Assembly: GCA_030018435.1 (NCBI GenBank)
Contig: JASEEY010000012.1
Location: 1-38,124 of the forward strand
DNA length: 38,124 bases
DNA from: Methanocellales archaeon
GTDB taxonomy: Archaea > Halobacteriota > UBA148 > JAUWXC01
Reading direction: 5' to 3'
Shown here: positions 17,159 through 25,178 of the stretch, one piece after another
Layout: each line of letters opens with the position of its first letter
How positions within the stretch are numbered: the first letter of the stretch is position 1
Notes under the pieces: model-generated
Database searches by the model: none
Seen by the model: only the letters and a program-made list of their open reading frames with translations
What the model was told of the DNA's origin: nothing
Translations under genes and position numbers: made by a program

Positions 17159-17392
17159 CTATAAGTCAGCTTTTCTTTTTACTCGACTTATAAATTCTTC
17201 TACCTTGCTCTCTAGAAGTTCGATGTAGAAAATACGGCTGATTCGTGGGACGCTGTCCGCTCCCTTTTTCTTTTTTAGATAGATACGTATATACCCAACT
17301 CTCGTAAAAGGTGTTCTCCCGATTGTGTAATTTCCGGTTTTTAGCATTTTTACCCATTCATCTTCATCGGTTGGACCAAAATTAATTTTCAT
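17159..17392 (-). CDS. small hypothetical protein (77 aa)
   Basis: I do not recognise this protein. It is basic, rich in Lys, Arg and Ile, with a strand-like central part (RVGYIRIYLKKKK) and a helical C-terminus (IELLESKVEEFISRVKRK). Support for a real gene: a TATA-like AATATAAAC on the minus strand about 25 nt upstream, and an AGGGG about 10 nt before the ATG. It lies at the right edge of the toxin-antitoxin island with no obvious partner gene. Confidence 0.45.
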   Translation of the reverse strand: MKINFGPTDEDEWVKMLKTGNYTIGRTPFTRVGYIRIYLKKKKGADSVPRISRIFYIELLESKVEEFISRVKRKADL

Positions 17393-17626
17393 TCCAAATT
17401 ACCCCTAAGTGTTTATATTCTTCTTTGAATCCTCTATCTTTAAAACCTTCACTCTATGGCGTATAACTACTTATATGCGAACTCCCCATAAAAAGATTCT
17501 TACCCGATTTAAAGCCAAACTTGTCTTACTATCTGATCATCGACTTGGTTGCCGAGATTCGACCTTCGGAAGTACGTCTTAACTGAAATTCATGAAAATC
17601 TACTTGTCCAACTACTACTCGTCCAC

Positions 17627-18346
17627 CTACTGGCTGAGTGGGACGTCGGGAAGTAGGTCCTCTTTTGTGATTCTGCCCCGATGGATCGCGGTCGCCACCA
17701 GAACGCCGCTCACTCCGAGCGCTTGCATCCGCCTGATGTCTGATATATCGTTTATCCCTCCGCCTACCAGCAAAGGTATGGATGTCGCTTGCACCATCCT
17801 TTTTATCACCTCCTCTCTCATCCCACAGGACATTCCCACCCTCTCCAGGTCGAGGTATATGATTTCCGCGATGTCGTAGGATGAAAGGGTCTTGATCAGC
17901 TCTTCTATTTCAACGCCCCTCAGCTCTTCTATTTTTGTTAACAGCCCATCGCCCTTGAAATCCAGACTTAACACGGTTTCGCACACCCTGGTTATTTTCG
18001 CGAGTTCCTCCAGCGAGCTCAACGTCTCGGTTCCGATTACAGGCCTCCCTATGTCTAACAGCTTCTCGAGATCCTCCACACCGGATATTCCACAGTCAAA
18101 CAAGACATCAAAGCCCAGTTCCTTGATTCCCAGCACTGATCCTAGATTAGATCCGCTTCTTTCGATCGCATCCAGGTCGGCAACGTACAGTTCCCTCGCA
18201 TTGAGCTTTTTGAGCGCATTGGCAACTTGTATGGGATTTAGAGAAGTGGTCAGCACGCTTTCAACCGGCTTGTACTTCTCCCTATTTCCTGCCCTGGCCT
18301 GGACCGCCACACCGTTCTTGATGTCAACCACAGGAATGACCCTCAT
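17627..18346 (-). CDS. HisA-like TIM-barrel protein, probably linked to methanofuran/H4MPT metabolism
   Basis: This 239-aa product resembles HisA (ProFAR isomerase) but belongs to the divergent HisA-related group of methanogens and relatives. It shows IPVVDIKNGVAVQA (start), LYVADLDAI (near 50), SLDFKGDG (mid) and VGGGINDISDI with GVLVATAIHRG (C-terminal phosphate-binding loops). The frame is open up to 18445, but I chose ATG 18346 because homology starts there and a GGTGGTG precedes it. It is transcribed divergently from mfnD, 45 bp away. That context suggests a role in methanofuran or H4MPT synthesis rather than histidine synthesis; no other his gene is present. Confidence 0.8.
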   Translation of the reverse strand: MRVIPVVDIKNGVAVQARAGNREKYKPVESVLTTSLNPIQVANALKKLNARELYVADLDAIERSGSNLGSVLGIKELGFDVLFDCGISGVEDLEKLLDIGRPVIGTETLSSLEELAKITRVCETVLSLDFKGDGLLTKIEELRGVEIEELIKTLSSYDIAEIIYLDLERVGMSCGMREEVIKRMVQATSIPLLVGGGINDISDIRRMQALGVSGVLVATAIHRGRITKEDLLPDVPLSQ

Positions 18347-18391
18347 TTGCACCACCAACATGATATATGACATGTTTTTAATAGCACTTTC
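18347..18391. promoter_or_regulatory. overlapping divergent promoters (HisA-like gene / mfnD)
   Basis: Only 45 bp separate the two starts. For the plus strand, GATATATGA (18361-18369) lies about 27 nt before the mfnD GTG and suggests a leaderless transcript. For the minus strand, TATTAAAAA (18382-18374) lies about 30 nt before the HisA-like ATG. The two boxes overlap in reach, so the genes may be regulated together or compete. Confidence 0.45.
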
Positions 18392-19576
18392 GTGAAAATT
18401 TTTGTCTTCGAGTATGCCAGTGCGGGTGGAGCGGACAAAACACACCTATTGACCGAAGGTTACGGAATGCTGAGAAGCGTTTGTGATAGTTTAAGCTCTG
18501 CTGGGCATGAAGTACATACGTTGCTTGATCCCAGGATAAGTAAGCTTGGCATTAAGCCGCCCGCAGATAAGGTCGAAATATGTTCTTCTCCTTGGGAGAT
18601 GGAGCGGGTCTTATCACATGTGGATGCCTGCGTTCCAATCGCGCCCGACAGCGTATTGTACGACATAACCAAGATGATCGAAGCAGAGACTTCCTTGATA
18701 GGGTGCTCCCCCAAGAGCGTCTCGTCTTGTTCAAACAAAAATGAGACATATGAACTCGTTTCCAATATGGCAAAACATTTTGATGTGCCAGAGTACGAGA
18801 GTCTTCCGTTGGATGTCGATGCCGTCATGGGATATTGTGATAAAATCGGATTCCCGGTTGTGATTAAACCAATTGATGGGGCGGGGTGTGATGGTATCAG
18901 TATGATAGGCTCTAATGAGAAGATACCGGATGCCATAAAAAAGGTGTCTGAGGCTTCCAAAGCGAGCGAACTTATAGTACAAAAATTTTGTGAGGGCAGA
19001 CACATGAGCTGTAGCATCATTTGCTCTAAATCTCATGTGCTTCCCGTTTCCATAAATTCCCAGCGAATCGAGATCGCTGAGAAGATACGCTATCTAGGTG
19101 GTGTCTCTCCACATCCCTCAGCACATAAAGAAGAAATATTTGAGGAATCAAGGAGGATCGCAAAAAAACTGCGATTATTTGGGTTTGTTGGGATTGATTT
19201 GGTGGTCTCAAGGGATAAGATATTTTTTATGGAGATAAATCCCAGAATTACCACCCCTTTCATAGCGCTCTCCGGCATAACGCAGCTCGGAGAGCTGTTG
19301 ATCGACTGTCTCGATGATAGCCTTCCATCTACCATAAATTTACGTGGGTTTGGCGCAGTTGCCATCCTCCCTTTGAAAAAGGGTTGCGCCCATATAGAAT
19401 ATAAAAAATTACAGCAGATTCCAAGGCTTATATCCCCTCCCTTTCCCATGGGCAATCGTTTTATTCAAGACGCGAGCAAGGTTCTCATCTCCGTCCACGA
19501 TCAAAGCTTATCTGGCATCGCAAATGAGATCGATGGCGTGAAAAAGAAGTTGTTGAAGGCGGGGATAACATGCTGA
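18392..19576 (+). CDS. mfnD: tyramine-glutamate ligase (ATP-grasp), methanofuran biosynthesis
   Basis: MfnD joins tyramine and glutamate in methanofuran synthesis. The 394-aa protein is an ATP-grasp enzyme: N-terminal pre-domain MKIFVFEYASAGG, ATP-binding segment GFPVVIKPIDGAGCDGI (about 151-167), LIVQKFCEG, and the metal-binding FMEINPRITTPF near residue 283. It starts with GTG and shows no Shine-Dalgarno, consistent with leaderless translation. It overlaps mfnF by 7 bp. Confidence 0.9.
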   Translation: MKIFVFEYASAGGADKTHLLTEGYGMLRSVCDSLSSAGHEVHTLLDPRISKLGIKPPADKVEICSSPWEMERVLSHVDACVPIAPDSVLYDITKMIEAETSLIGCSPKSVSSCSNKNETYELVSNMAKHFDVPEYESLPLDVDAVMGYCDKIGFPVVIKPIDGAGCDGISMIGSNEKIPDAIKKVSEASKASELIVQKFCEGRHMSCSIICSKSHVLPVSINSQRIEIAEKIRYLGGVSPHPSAHKEEIFEESRRIAKKLRLFGFVGIDLVVSRDKIFFMEINPRITTPFIALSGITQLGELLIDCLDDSLPSTINLRGFGAVAILPLKKGCAHIEYKKLQQIPRLISPPFPMGNRFIQDASKVLISVHDQSLSGIANEIDGVKKKLLKAGITC

Positions 19577-20625
19577 TCGTCGGTCTTGACATAGGTGGTG
19601 CCTACACGAAAATCGCCGTTCTCAGGGTTGATGAAGGGAATACGGAAATACTCAACATCAACTCAGATTACTTCCCCTTCTGGAAGTGCAAAGATCAATT
19701 CTCCCGGTACATCAGAGCACGTCTACCAGAGGGGGAGAAATTGATAGGAGTCACCATGACGGCTGAGCTAGCGGATTGTTTTTCCTCAAAAAGTGAGGGT
19801 GTAAAATATATCTTGGAGTCCCTTGACTCTATCGCCAGAACATTGGTCCTGGACAGTTTCGCAAAATTCATCGATGTGGAAACGGCTCTTGCGCGTCCGC
19901 TAAGAGTTGCAGCCTCCAACTGGACTGCAGCACCGCTCCTCGTCTCGAAGTACATGCCCGATGCGCTCTTTATCGATGTCGGGAGCACGACGACGGACAT
20001 CGTTCCCGTACTAAGAGGAAGTATATCCGCCATGGGGAAAAACGATCTCGAAAGATTGATGCATGGGGAGTTGGTCTATACCGGTGCATTACGGACCAAT
20101 CTCGCCACCATAGCAGGATCCGTTCCAGTCAAAGGTAGACCGACATCCGTGTCATCAGAGTATTTTAGCATAGCCGCAGACACTCATCTAATCCTAAATC
20201 ACATCAGGCAGGAGGACTATTCTTGTGATACACCAGATGGGAAGGGGAAAACCAGAAAAGATGCATCAAGAAGGATGGCAAGGTTGGTCTGTGCAGACAT
20301 GAGCATGTTAGACGAGGGGGATATTCGATGCATCGCCAGCTATATACACAAAAAGCAGGTTGAACAGATACAAAGGGGTCTACTCGATGTGATCCAAAGG
20401 CAAAATATAGCAAGGAATACGCCCATTATACTCGCAGGCATAGGCGCGAGATTTTTGGGAAAAGACTCGGTGGAGCCGTTTTTCAATGACGTACGGTATT
20501 TTGAGGAGTTTGTTAAGGAGAGAACTGGTCTTTCTGCTGAGAAAATCTCGATGGCTGCTCCCGCTTTTAGCATAGCGTTAATCCTGGCACAGGAAGAAAT
20601 GGCGCTCGCAAGGGTGAAAAGATGA
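19570..20625 (+). CDS. mfnF: methanofuran biosynthesis condensing enzyme (ASKHA fold)
   Basis: MfnF joins the phosphorylated furan amine to gamma-glutamyl tyramine. The 351-aa protein has ASKHA phosphate-binding motifs GLDIGGAYTKIAVL (5-18) and FIDVGSTTTDIVPV (about 135-148), as in the H4MPT-linked C1 transfer pathway proteins also found in methylotrophic bacteria. It overlaps mfnD upstream (7 bp) and mfnB downstream (ATGA), indicating one operon. Confidence 0.9.
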   Translation: MLIVGLDIGGAYTKIAVLRVDEGNTEILNINSDYFPFWKCKDQFSRYIRARLPEGEKLIGVTMTAELADCFSSKSEGVKYILESLDSIARTLVLDSFAKFIDVETALARPLRVAASNWTAAPLLVSKYMPDALFIDVGSTTTDIVPVLRGSISAMGKNDLERLMHGELVYTGALRTNLATIAGSVPVKGRPTSVSSEYFSIAADTHLILNHIRQEDYSCDTPDGKGKTRKDASRRMARLVCADMSMLDEGDIRCIASYIHKKQVEQIQRGLLDVIQRQNIARNTPIILAGIGARFLGKDSVEPFFNDVRYFEEFVKERTGLSAEKISMAAPAFSIALILAQEEMALARVKR

Positions 20626-21341
20626 GATTGTTAATAAGCGTTGTCAGCCTGAGTGAGGCGATGGCAGCGCTGAAAGGCGGCGCGGACATAATCGATGTTA
20701 AGAACCCGAGAGAGGGGTCCCTGGGAGCAAACTTTCCGTGGGTGATAAGGGAGATCAGGCAAATCATTCCAGCGGGTGTTGAGCTGAGCTGCGCGCTGGG
20801 AGATGCCCCTCACCTGCCGGGCACGATCAGTTTAGCTGCCCTGGGCTGTGCCTCACTCGGCCCGGATTATATAAAGGTGGGGCTGCACGGGACCAGGAAC
20901 AAAGAAGAGGCGTTAGAGGTTATGGATGCCGTGATGAGAAGCGTTGAAGAAATAAACGACGAGATTAAAGTGATACCCTCTGGTTACTCCGATTTCAGAA
21001 GGATAGGTTGCCTTGACCCCATGTTGTTGCCGGAGGTGGCAGTAGAAACGGGATGTCATGGCGTGCTAGTGGATACGGGCATCAAGGATGGTAAAACGCT
21101 GTTTGATTTTATGAACACTGAAAAAATAAGGGATTTCACGGAAAGGGGACGTGAATTTGGGCTACTTGTGGCCCTGGCTGGGTCTCTTAAAGCCGGAGAC
21201 GTTGAGGTTCTGAGAAAGCTAAAACCCGACGTGATCGGAATTAGGGGAGCCGCTTGTGATAATTATGACAGAAAAACGGGCACGATCTCATCGAACAGGG
21301 TTATGGAATTAAAAGGTCGTATGTCTGAAAAGATTATATGA
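20622..21341 (+). CDS. mfnB: 4-(hydroxymethyl)-2-furancarboxaldehyde-phosphate synthase
   Basis: MfnB makes the furan ring precursor of methanofuran from glyceraldehyde 3-phosphate. The 239-aa TIM-barrel protein (DUF556) keeps the two key lysines of the studied methanogen enzyme at the same numbers, Lys 27 (ADIIDVKNP) and Lys 85 (DYIKVGLHG), plus Asp 25. It overlaps mfnF by 4 bp. Genes for the other steps (mfnA, mfnC, mfnE) are not in the window. Confidence 0.94.
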   Translation: MRLLISVVSLSEAMAALKGGADIIDVKNPREGSLGANFPWVIREIRQIIPAGVELSCALGDAPHLPGTISLAALGCASLGPDYIKVGLHGTRNKEEALEVMDAVMRSVEEINDEIKVIPSGYSDFRRIGCLDPMLLPEVAVETGCHGVLVDTGIKDGKTLFDFMNTEKIRDFTERGREFGLLVALAGSLKAGDVEVLRKLKPDVIGIRGAACDNYDRKTGTISSNRVMELKGRMSEKII

Positions 21342-21381
21342 CGTTCAAGTAAGATAGAGAATAGCATGGAGCAGGATAATA

Positions 21382-21873
21382 ATGGAGAGCCTAGAAAAAT
21401 ATGAAGGGAAGGCCGTTGGAATTCAAGTAGAAACGGTCGGGGAGAGCGGTCACAGGAAAACGGCTTATTTTGTTGGAATTCTCGTAAAGGATAAAAGACC
21501 TGGGTACTACATGTTAAAAGACAAGTTGGGCTCTGAGGGGGTCTTGCTCAAGAGGGATGATATCAAGAAAATCGCAACTCTGAAGTACGGAGCTGCCGGC
21601 GTCGCAAAGATTTCAGGATTAATAATTCATGAAGAGAAGTGCAATGGATGTGGGAATTGTGTGATCGCGTGCCCGGCGAATGTCTCCCTGAGCAGAAAGA
21701 TTGCAGGAGGGAAAGGCCCCGGTTCTGATAAAGCTCTCATGCAGGTGATAGATGGAAAATCTGAGGGTTTGAACCTGGATATGTGTAGGCGATTTGGAGA
21801 GCCCGGGGAGCCGTTGTTAAGTTGCACAGTCTGCGCTGAAGTTTGTCCAACTGATGCCATTGAGTTCGTTTAG
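21382..21873 (+). CDS. ferredoxin-like protein with an N-terminal barrel-like domain
   Basis: The 163-aa protein has an N-terminal ~75-residue strand-rich domain (KAVGIQVETV, KTAYFVGILVKDKRPGYYMLKDKLG) and a C-terminal two-cluster ferredoxin. The first motif is regular, CNGCGNCVIACP (87-98). The second is irregular: Cys 135, then twelve residues, then CTVCAEVCP (148-156), with a Gly-rich insertion between the clusters. I do not recognise a named family. It follows mfnB by 40 bp. Since FwdF and FwdG are absent from the fwd genes, it could serve formylmethanofuran dehydrogenase, but this is only an inference from context. Confidence 0.8.
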   Translation: MESLEKYEGKAVGIQVETVGESGHRKTAYFVGILVKDKRPGYYMLKDKLGSEGVLLKRDDIKKIATLKYGAAGVAKISGLIIHEEKCNGCGNCVIACPANVSLSRKIAGGKGPGSDKALMQVIDGKSEGLNLDMCRRFGEPGEPLLSCTVCAEVCPTDAIEFV

Positions 21874-21875
21874 AA

Positions 21876-21900
21876 GGAGTTCATGAACTCCATTTCTTTT
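21876..21900. terminator. palindrome between convergent ferredoxin and cdhE genes
   Basis: A perfect 16-bp palindrome, GGAGTTCATGAACTCC (21876-21891), is followed on the plus strand by ATTTCTTTT. It begins 3 bp after the ferredoxin stop and contains the cdhE stop codon. A third GAACTCC is repeated at about 21904. The position between converging operons suggests transcription termination for both strands. Confidence 0.45.
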
Positions 21901-23266
21901 CGATGAACTCCTTTATCCCAGAAGAGTCCATCGGACCTACTAGCGCTTTCCAGCCGCTCTGTAGCTCTAGGTCACCGCTGATGCGTGCAGAGTATCCGGG
22001 AATTACGATTTTTCTGTGTTTGACTTTTTCCCCCAGCCTGACCCTTTTAATGGCATCTTTCACCTTTGATGCATCTAATTGTCCCCCCGCAATCGATGCC
22101 TGAACGCCCAATCCATCTGTATCGATTACCAGCAGATAGCAGGCGATGCCGGCTGACTCGAGATCTGAGACGACAGTATAGTACGTCAAAGCAAAGTTCG
22201 TCGTCAGTAGAACGGGTGAACTCTTGGTTGGTTTGCCAATGCTCCTCAGACCTGGGTCAACCGCAACGGGCTTCCTTGGATCGGTGTAGAGGTTTTGCCT
22301 CAGGGTGATCAACGGAAGTAGAGCCCAAATCTCTTGCGTATGGAGGACCAGAAGGTCGGCATACTTGTCCATCATGGTCGCGGCGATCATGACTTCCTTG
22401 AGGGTTTTTTCCAGACCGTTTTCAGCCGATGTCGCAGCCGGTATTCCCAGCAAAGGAAACCCAAGGTCCTTGTCATCTTTCAGTATGGCCGCTCTTCTAG
22501 CTAATACGAATTTGCCCAAAACAGAGGAAAGGTTTTTCACATTCGATCCTGGATCGAGGACGATGTCCTCTATTCCCATGGATCTTAAAGCGCTTGCCAC
22601 TGACTTCAGCTCTGACATATCATCAGCAAAGGCCACCACAGGACACCTGTATTTCCTAGCGAGCTTGCCCACCTCTTTCCAGGTATCCTTGGTTGCAGCA
22701 TAGATTAGCGGTCTTTTACCCCCCACGACCTTTAGGGCTGCTTCCAACACTTTTGGATCGTATGAACATAGTACCAGCGGTTTTCCCGTTTCAGCTGATA
22801 CTTTTGATGCACATTGGGCAAATCTCTCTGGGTCCCCGGATACTGATCTGATGGCTATCAAATCCAGCGTTAGCTCTTCGCCGATCCGCTTGAATTTGAA
22901 ATCGTTGACGTATCTCACCCTCTTAAGCAACGCATCAGCCTCCAGCTCATCGTGAACGCCCAAGGCAAGAGCTGTTTGATTGAAATACTTCAGCTCATGT
23001 CGAAAGATGACTTCCTCCCCTCCTATCTTGACGATCGCGTCACCAGTGCCAATGGTGACTTCTTTGACCCCTGGGGCGAGCATCTCCTTCAGGTGATGGA
23101 ACTTCTCAGCAAAATCTGGCTTCATTAGCTGAGGACAATCCTCTAGCTTAACATCTCTTTCTATGAGTTGTGAGGCAAAAGCCATGCAGGTTTTTTCGCC
23201 GCACTCCCTACAGTTCGTTTTCGGTAGGTAACGATAGATGTCCAGAGGTCCAAGTTTCTTAGCCAT
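21881..23266 (-). CDS. cdhE: corrinoid iron-sulfur protein large subunit (CODH/ACS gamma)
   Basis: CdhE is the cobamide and [4Fe-4S] subunit that passes the methyl group between methyl-H4MPT and the acetyl-CoA synthase site. The 461-aa product starts with the cluster domain: Cys 19, 22, 27 and 44 (NCRECGEKTC ... DCP). The middle is a TIM barrel (LTLDLIAIRSVSGDP), and the C-terminal half is the cobalamin-binding fold. A TTG at 23287 is in frame, but ATG 23266 has GAGGTG just before it and begins 2 bp after the cdhD stop. It is the last gene of the cdh operon. Confidence 0.95.
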   Translation of the reverse strand: MAKKLGPLDIYRYLPKTNCRECGEKTCMAFASQLIERDVKLEDCPQLMKPDFAEKFHHLKEMLAPGVKEVTIGTGDAIVKIGGEEVIFRHELKYFNQTALALGVHDELEADALLKRVRYVNDFKFKRIGEELTLDLIAIRSVSGDPERFAQCASKVSAETGKPLVLCSYDPKVLEAALKVVGGKRPLIYAATKDTWKEVGKLARKYRCPVVAFADDMSELKSVASALRSMGIEDIVLDPGSNVKNLSSVLGKFVLARRAAILKDDKDLGFPLLGIPAATSAENGLEKTLKEVMIAATMMDKYADLLVLHTQEIWALLPLITLRQNLYTDPRKPVAVDPGLRSIGKPTKSSPVLLTTNFALTYYTVVSDLESAGIACYLLVIDTDGLGVQASIAGGQLDASKVKDAIKRVRLGEKVKHRKIVIPGYSARISGDLELQSGWKALVGPMDSSGIKEFIEKKWSS

Positions 23267-23268
23267 CC

Positions 23269-24408
23269 TCACCTCATGCTTATCCAATTCCCGATATCTA
23301 GGGGCTCCACCTCCCTGGGGCGGGATAATGACTCGACGGTATCTTTAAACAATCCTACAGCGGTGGGACTCATCATCATGAAGAGATCGGATCCTGCAAG
23401 GCATAGTGTCAATGCCGTAACAGCCTCCCACAAAGGTCCTCTCTTTTCCCGGTCGCCCCATTCGCGTGCATCCATCCATGCCTCTCTGGCGCCCCACGCA
23501 TTGGTCGTTCCAGAGGAGACGGGCATCTGCAGATCTCCGTCCCCTTTCAGGGCAGCCAGCCTGATTCTCTCCATGATGCTGAACGAATATTCCAGCCCAT
23601 AACCCAGGGCGGCGGTAGTAGGATCCATGATCAGGTCCTCCTTTTTCATGCCGAGCCCTAGCAGGTGTTTGTTCAGGGTTCTCTGGTCGTTGATGTCGAG
23701 CTGGGTCCAAGATAACACGACATGACCATGTTTCATGCAAGCCCTTGCAACCCTCTTATAATCCAGGTTCAGGCTTGCAGAGCTGATTACGCATCGTTCT
23801 CCTTCTGCAACTTCTGCTGCCTTCTCCAAGACCTCCGGATCTTTTTCCGGATTGCCGGAGCCACCAATTATGATTGGTACCTTCACGGCCTGCAAGACGT
23901 CCTCCACCGTTTTCGCCGCTTCCCTTGCAGAGGTATCTTTGAGGGTGGGATCGGTGCTTATCAGGTGTACCGTGACCAGGTCTGCGCCATACTTGACACA
24001 CAGCTTCGCCCATTCTGCTGGATCCTCCAATACCTCCTCGAAGTGTTTTCTTACGGGTCCTGCTAGATGGACCTTCATATCAAACACATCGTAGGCGATT
24101 ACTGGTCTGTATGGGTTTTGCGCCTCAAAATTATAGAATGGCAGCGTTTTTTCTCCGCCAACCCTTACGACGTTTTTTCTCGTACCCCCATTGGCTTTTG
24201 TGGCGCCTAGCTCCACCTCCGCAACCCTGCCCGGAAAGTCCATCAGCAGGGCCTCAAAACTCAGATCGCGATACTCTGCCCTTTTAGCAGCTGAAACCAT
24301 CGCGCTTAGCGCGAGTTCAAGTTCACCGACGCTCATATCCACGTTCTCGAGTTCCAGCTCCTCTGCTCCCTTTAATAGTTCGTCGAGTTTGGTTAGATCG
24401 AACTTCAT
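23269..24408 (-). CDS. cdhD: corrinoid iron-sulfur protein small subunit (CODH/ACS delta)
   Basis: CdhD is the TIM-barrel partner of CdhE that binds H4MPT/methyl-H4MPT and shields the corrinoid. The 379-aa product has an N-terminal segment (1-80) and the barrel with RPVIAYDVFD, LVTVHLISTDP, PIIIGGSGNPEKDPE and the C-terminal LFMMMSPTAVGLFK. It overlaps the upstream ATPase gene by 4 bp. Confidence 0.95.
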   Translation of the reverse strand: MKFDLTKLDELLKGAEELELENVDMSVGELELALSAMVSAAKRAEYRDLSFEALLMDFPGRVAEVELGATKANGGTRKNVVRVGGEKTLPFYNFEAQNPYRPVIAYDVFDMKVHLAGPVRKHFEEVLEDPAEWAKLCVKYGADLVTVHLISTDPTLKDTSAREAAKTVEDVLQAVKVPIIIGGSGNPEKDPEVLEKAAEVAEGERCVISSASLNLDYKRVARACMKHGHVVLSWTQLDINDQRTLNKHLLGLGMKKEDLIMDPTTAALGYGLEYSFSIMERIRLAALKGDGDLQMPVSSGTTNAWGAREAWMDAREWGDREKRGPLWEAVTALTLCLAGSDLFMMMSPTAVGLFKDTVESLSRPREVEPLDIGNWISMR

Positions 24409-25178
24409 TTTCCCCCCTGCATGCTTAGCTTTTCCATGATTTCATCCATGGCCTTTACCGCCGGAGAGTCATCCGGCAGCTCCAACAAGGACTTACCCAG
24501 AAGGTTGTACTCTGCCACATTTGCGTCCTCCGGTATCCCCCCCGCAAACTCCAGCCCGATTGACCCGACTCTTTTTAATATTAGCTTTTCATGTGAAGAA
24601 TTGGCCCTGTTCACCACCAAGTATAAATGTTTAAATTTTATTCTCAACTCATTGGCGAGATTCTTGATCCTTTCTGCGGTATTAAAGCCAGATAGCGATC
24701 CATTGGTAACCACGATCATGTCATCGACGTTCTGGGTCGTCCGCCTGCTGAGGTGCTCCAGACCGGCCTCAGCATCGATGATGGCGTAGTCATAACCCCC
24801 GGTCATCGAATCTATTATCTTCCTGAGGATGTGATTTACCGCGCAGTAGCATCCCGGCCCCTCAGGTCTTCCCATGACCAAGACATCGAAGCTGGGTGTC
24901 TCAACCATTATTTCAAATACCTTGGATTCCAACCATGCGTCCTTGGAGTACCCAGGCGGTAATCGGGATTGCTCTACCGAGAATTCCTCCCTGATGTCTC
25001 CGATGGTGCTCTCGACGAATACTCCGAGTGCATCCGGTAGATTGGAGTCTGGGTCGGCGTCTATCGCTAGGATGCTCTTATGGCCGGTTTTGACCAATTT
25101 TCTTACTAACAATGCAGCGAGCAGTGTTTTCCCTGCACCCCCCTTGCCGGAAACTGCAATGACCCTCCCCATGTCCAT
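24405..25178 (-). CDS. acsF: AcsF/CooC-type nickel-insertion ATPase, copy 2
   Basis: This 257-aa MinD-family ATPase has the deviant P-loop GKGGAGKT (about 11-18), IDADPDSNLPDALG, and a CYC motif (GPGCYCAVN) of the kind that binds metal at the CooC/AcsF dimer interface. It lies between cdhC (acetyl-CoA synthase) and cdhD, so maturation of the A-cluster is a likely role, as for AcsF. A second such ATPase begins the operon (29348-30124). Which copy serves which metal site is inferred from position only. Confidence 0.85.
   Translation of the reverse strand: MDMGRVIAVSGKGGAGKTLLAALLVRKLVKTGHKSILAIDADPDSNLPDALGVFVESTIGDIREEFSVEQSRLPPGYSKDAWLESKVFEIMVETPSFDVLVMGRPEGPGCYCAVNHILRKIIDSMTGGYDYAIIDAEAGLEHLSRRTTQNVDDMIVVTNGSLSGFNTAERIKNLANELRIKFKHLYLVVNRANSSHEKLILKRVGSIGLEFAGGIPEDANVAEYNLLGKSLLELPDDSPAVKAMDEIMEKLSMQGGK

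Noticed and set aside
17393-17626. tRNA or small RNA in the 234-bp gap
   Set aside because: I found no tRNA T-loop/acceptor pattern or convincing hairpin; only the minus-strand promoter of the 77-aa gene is visible.
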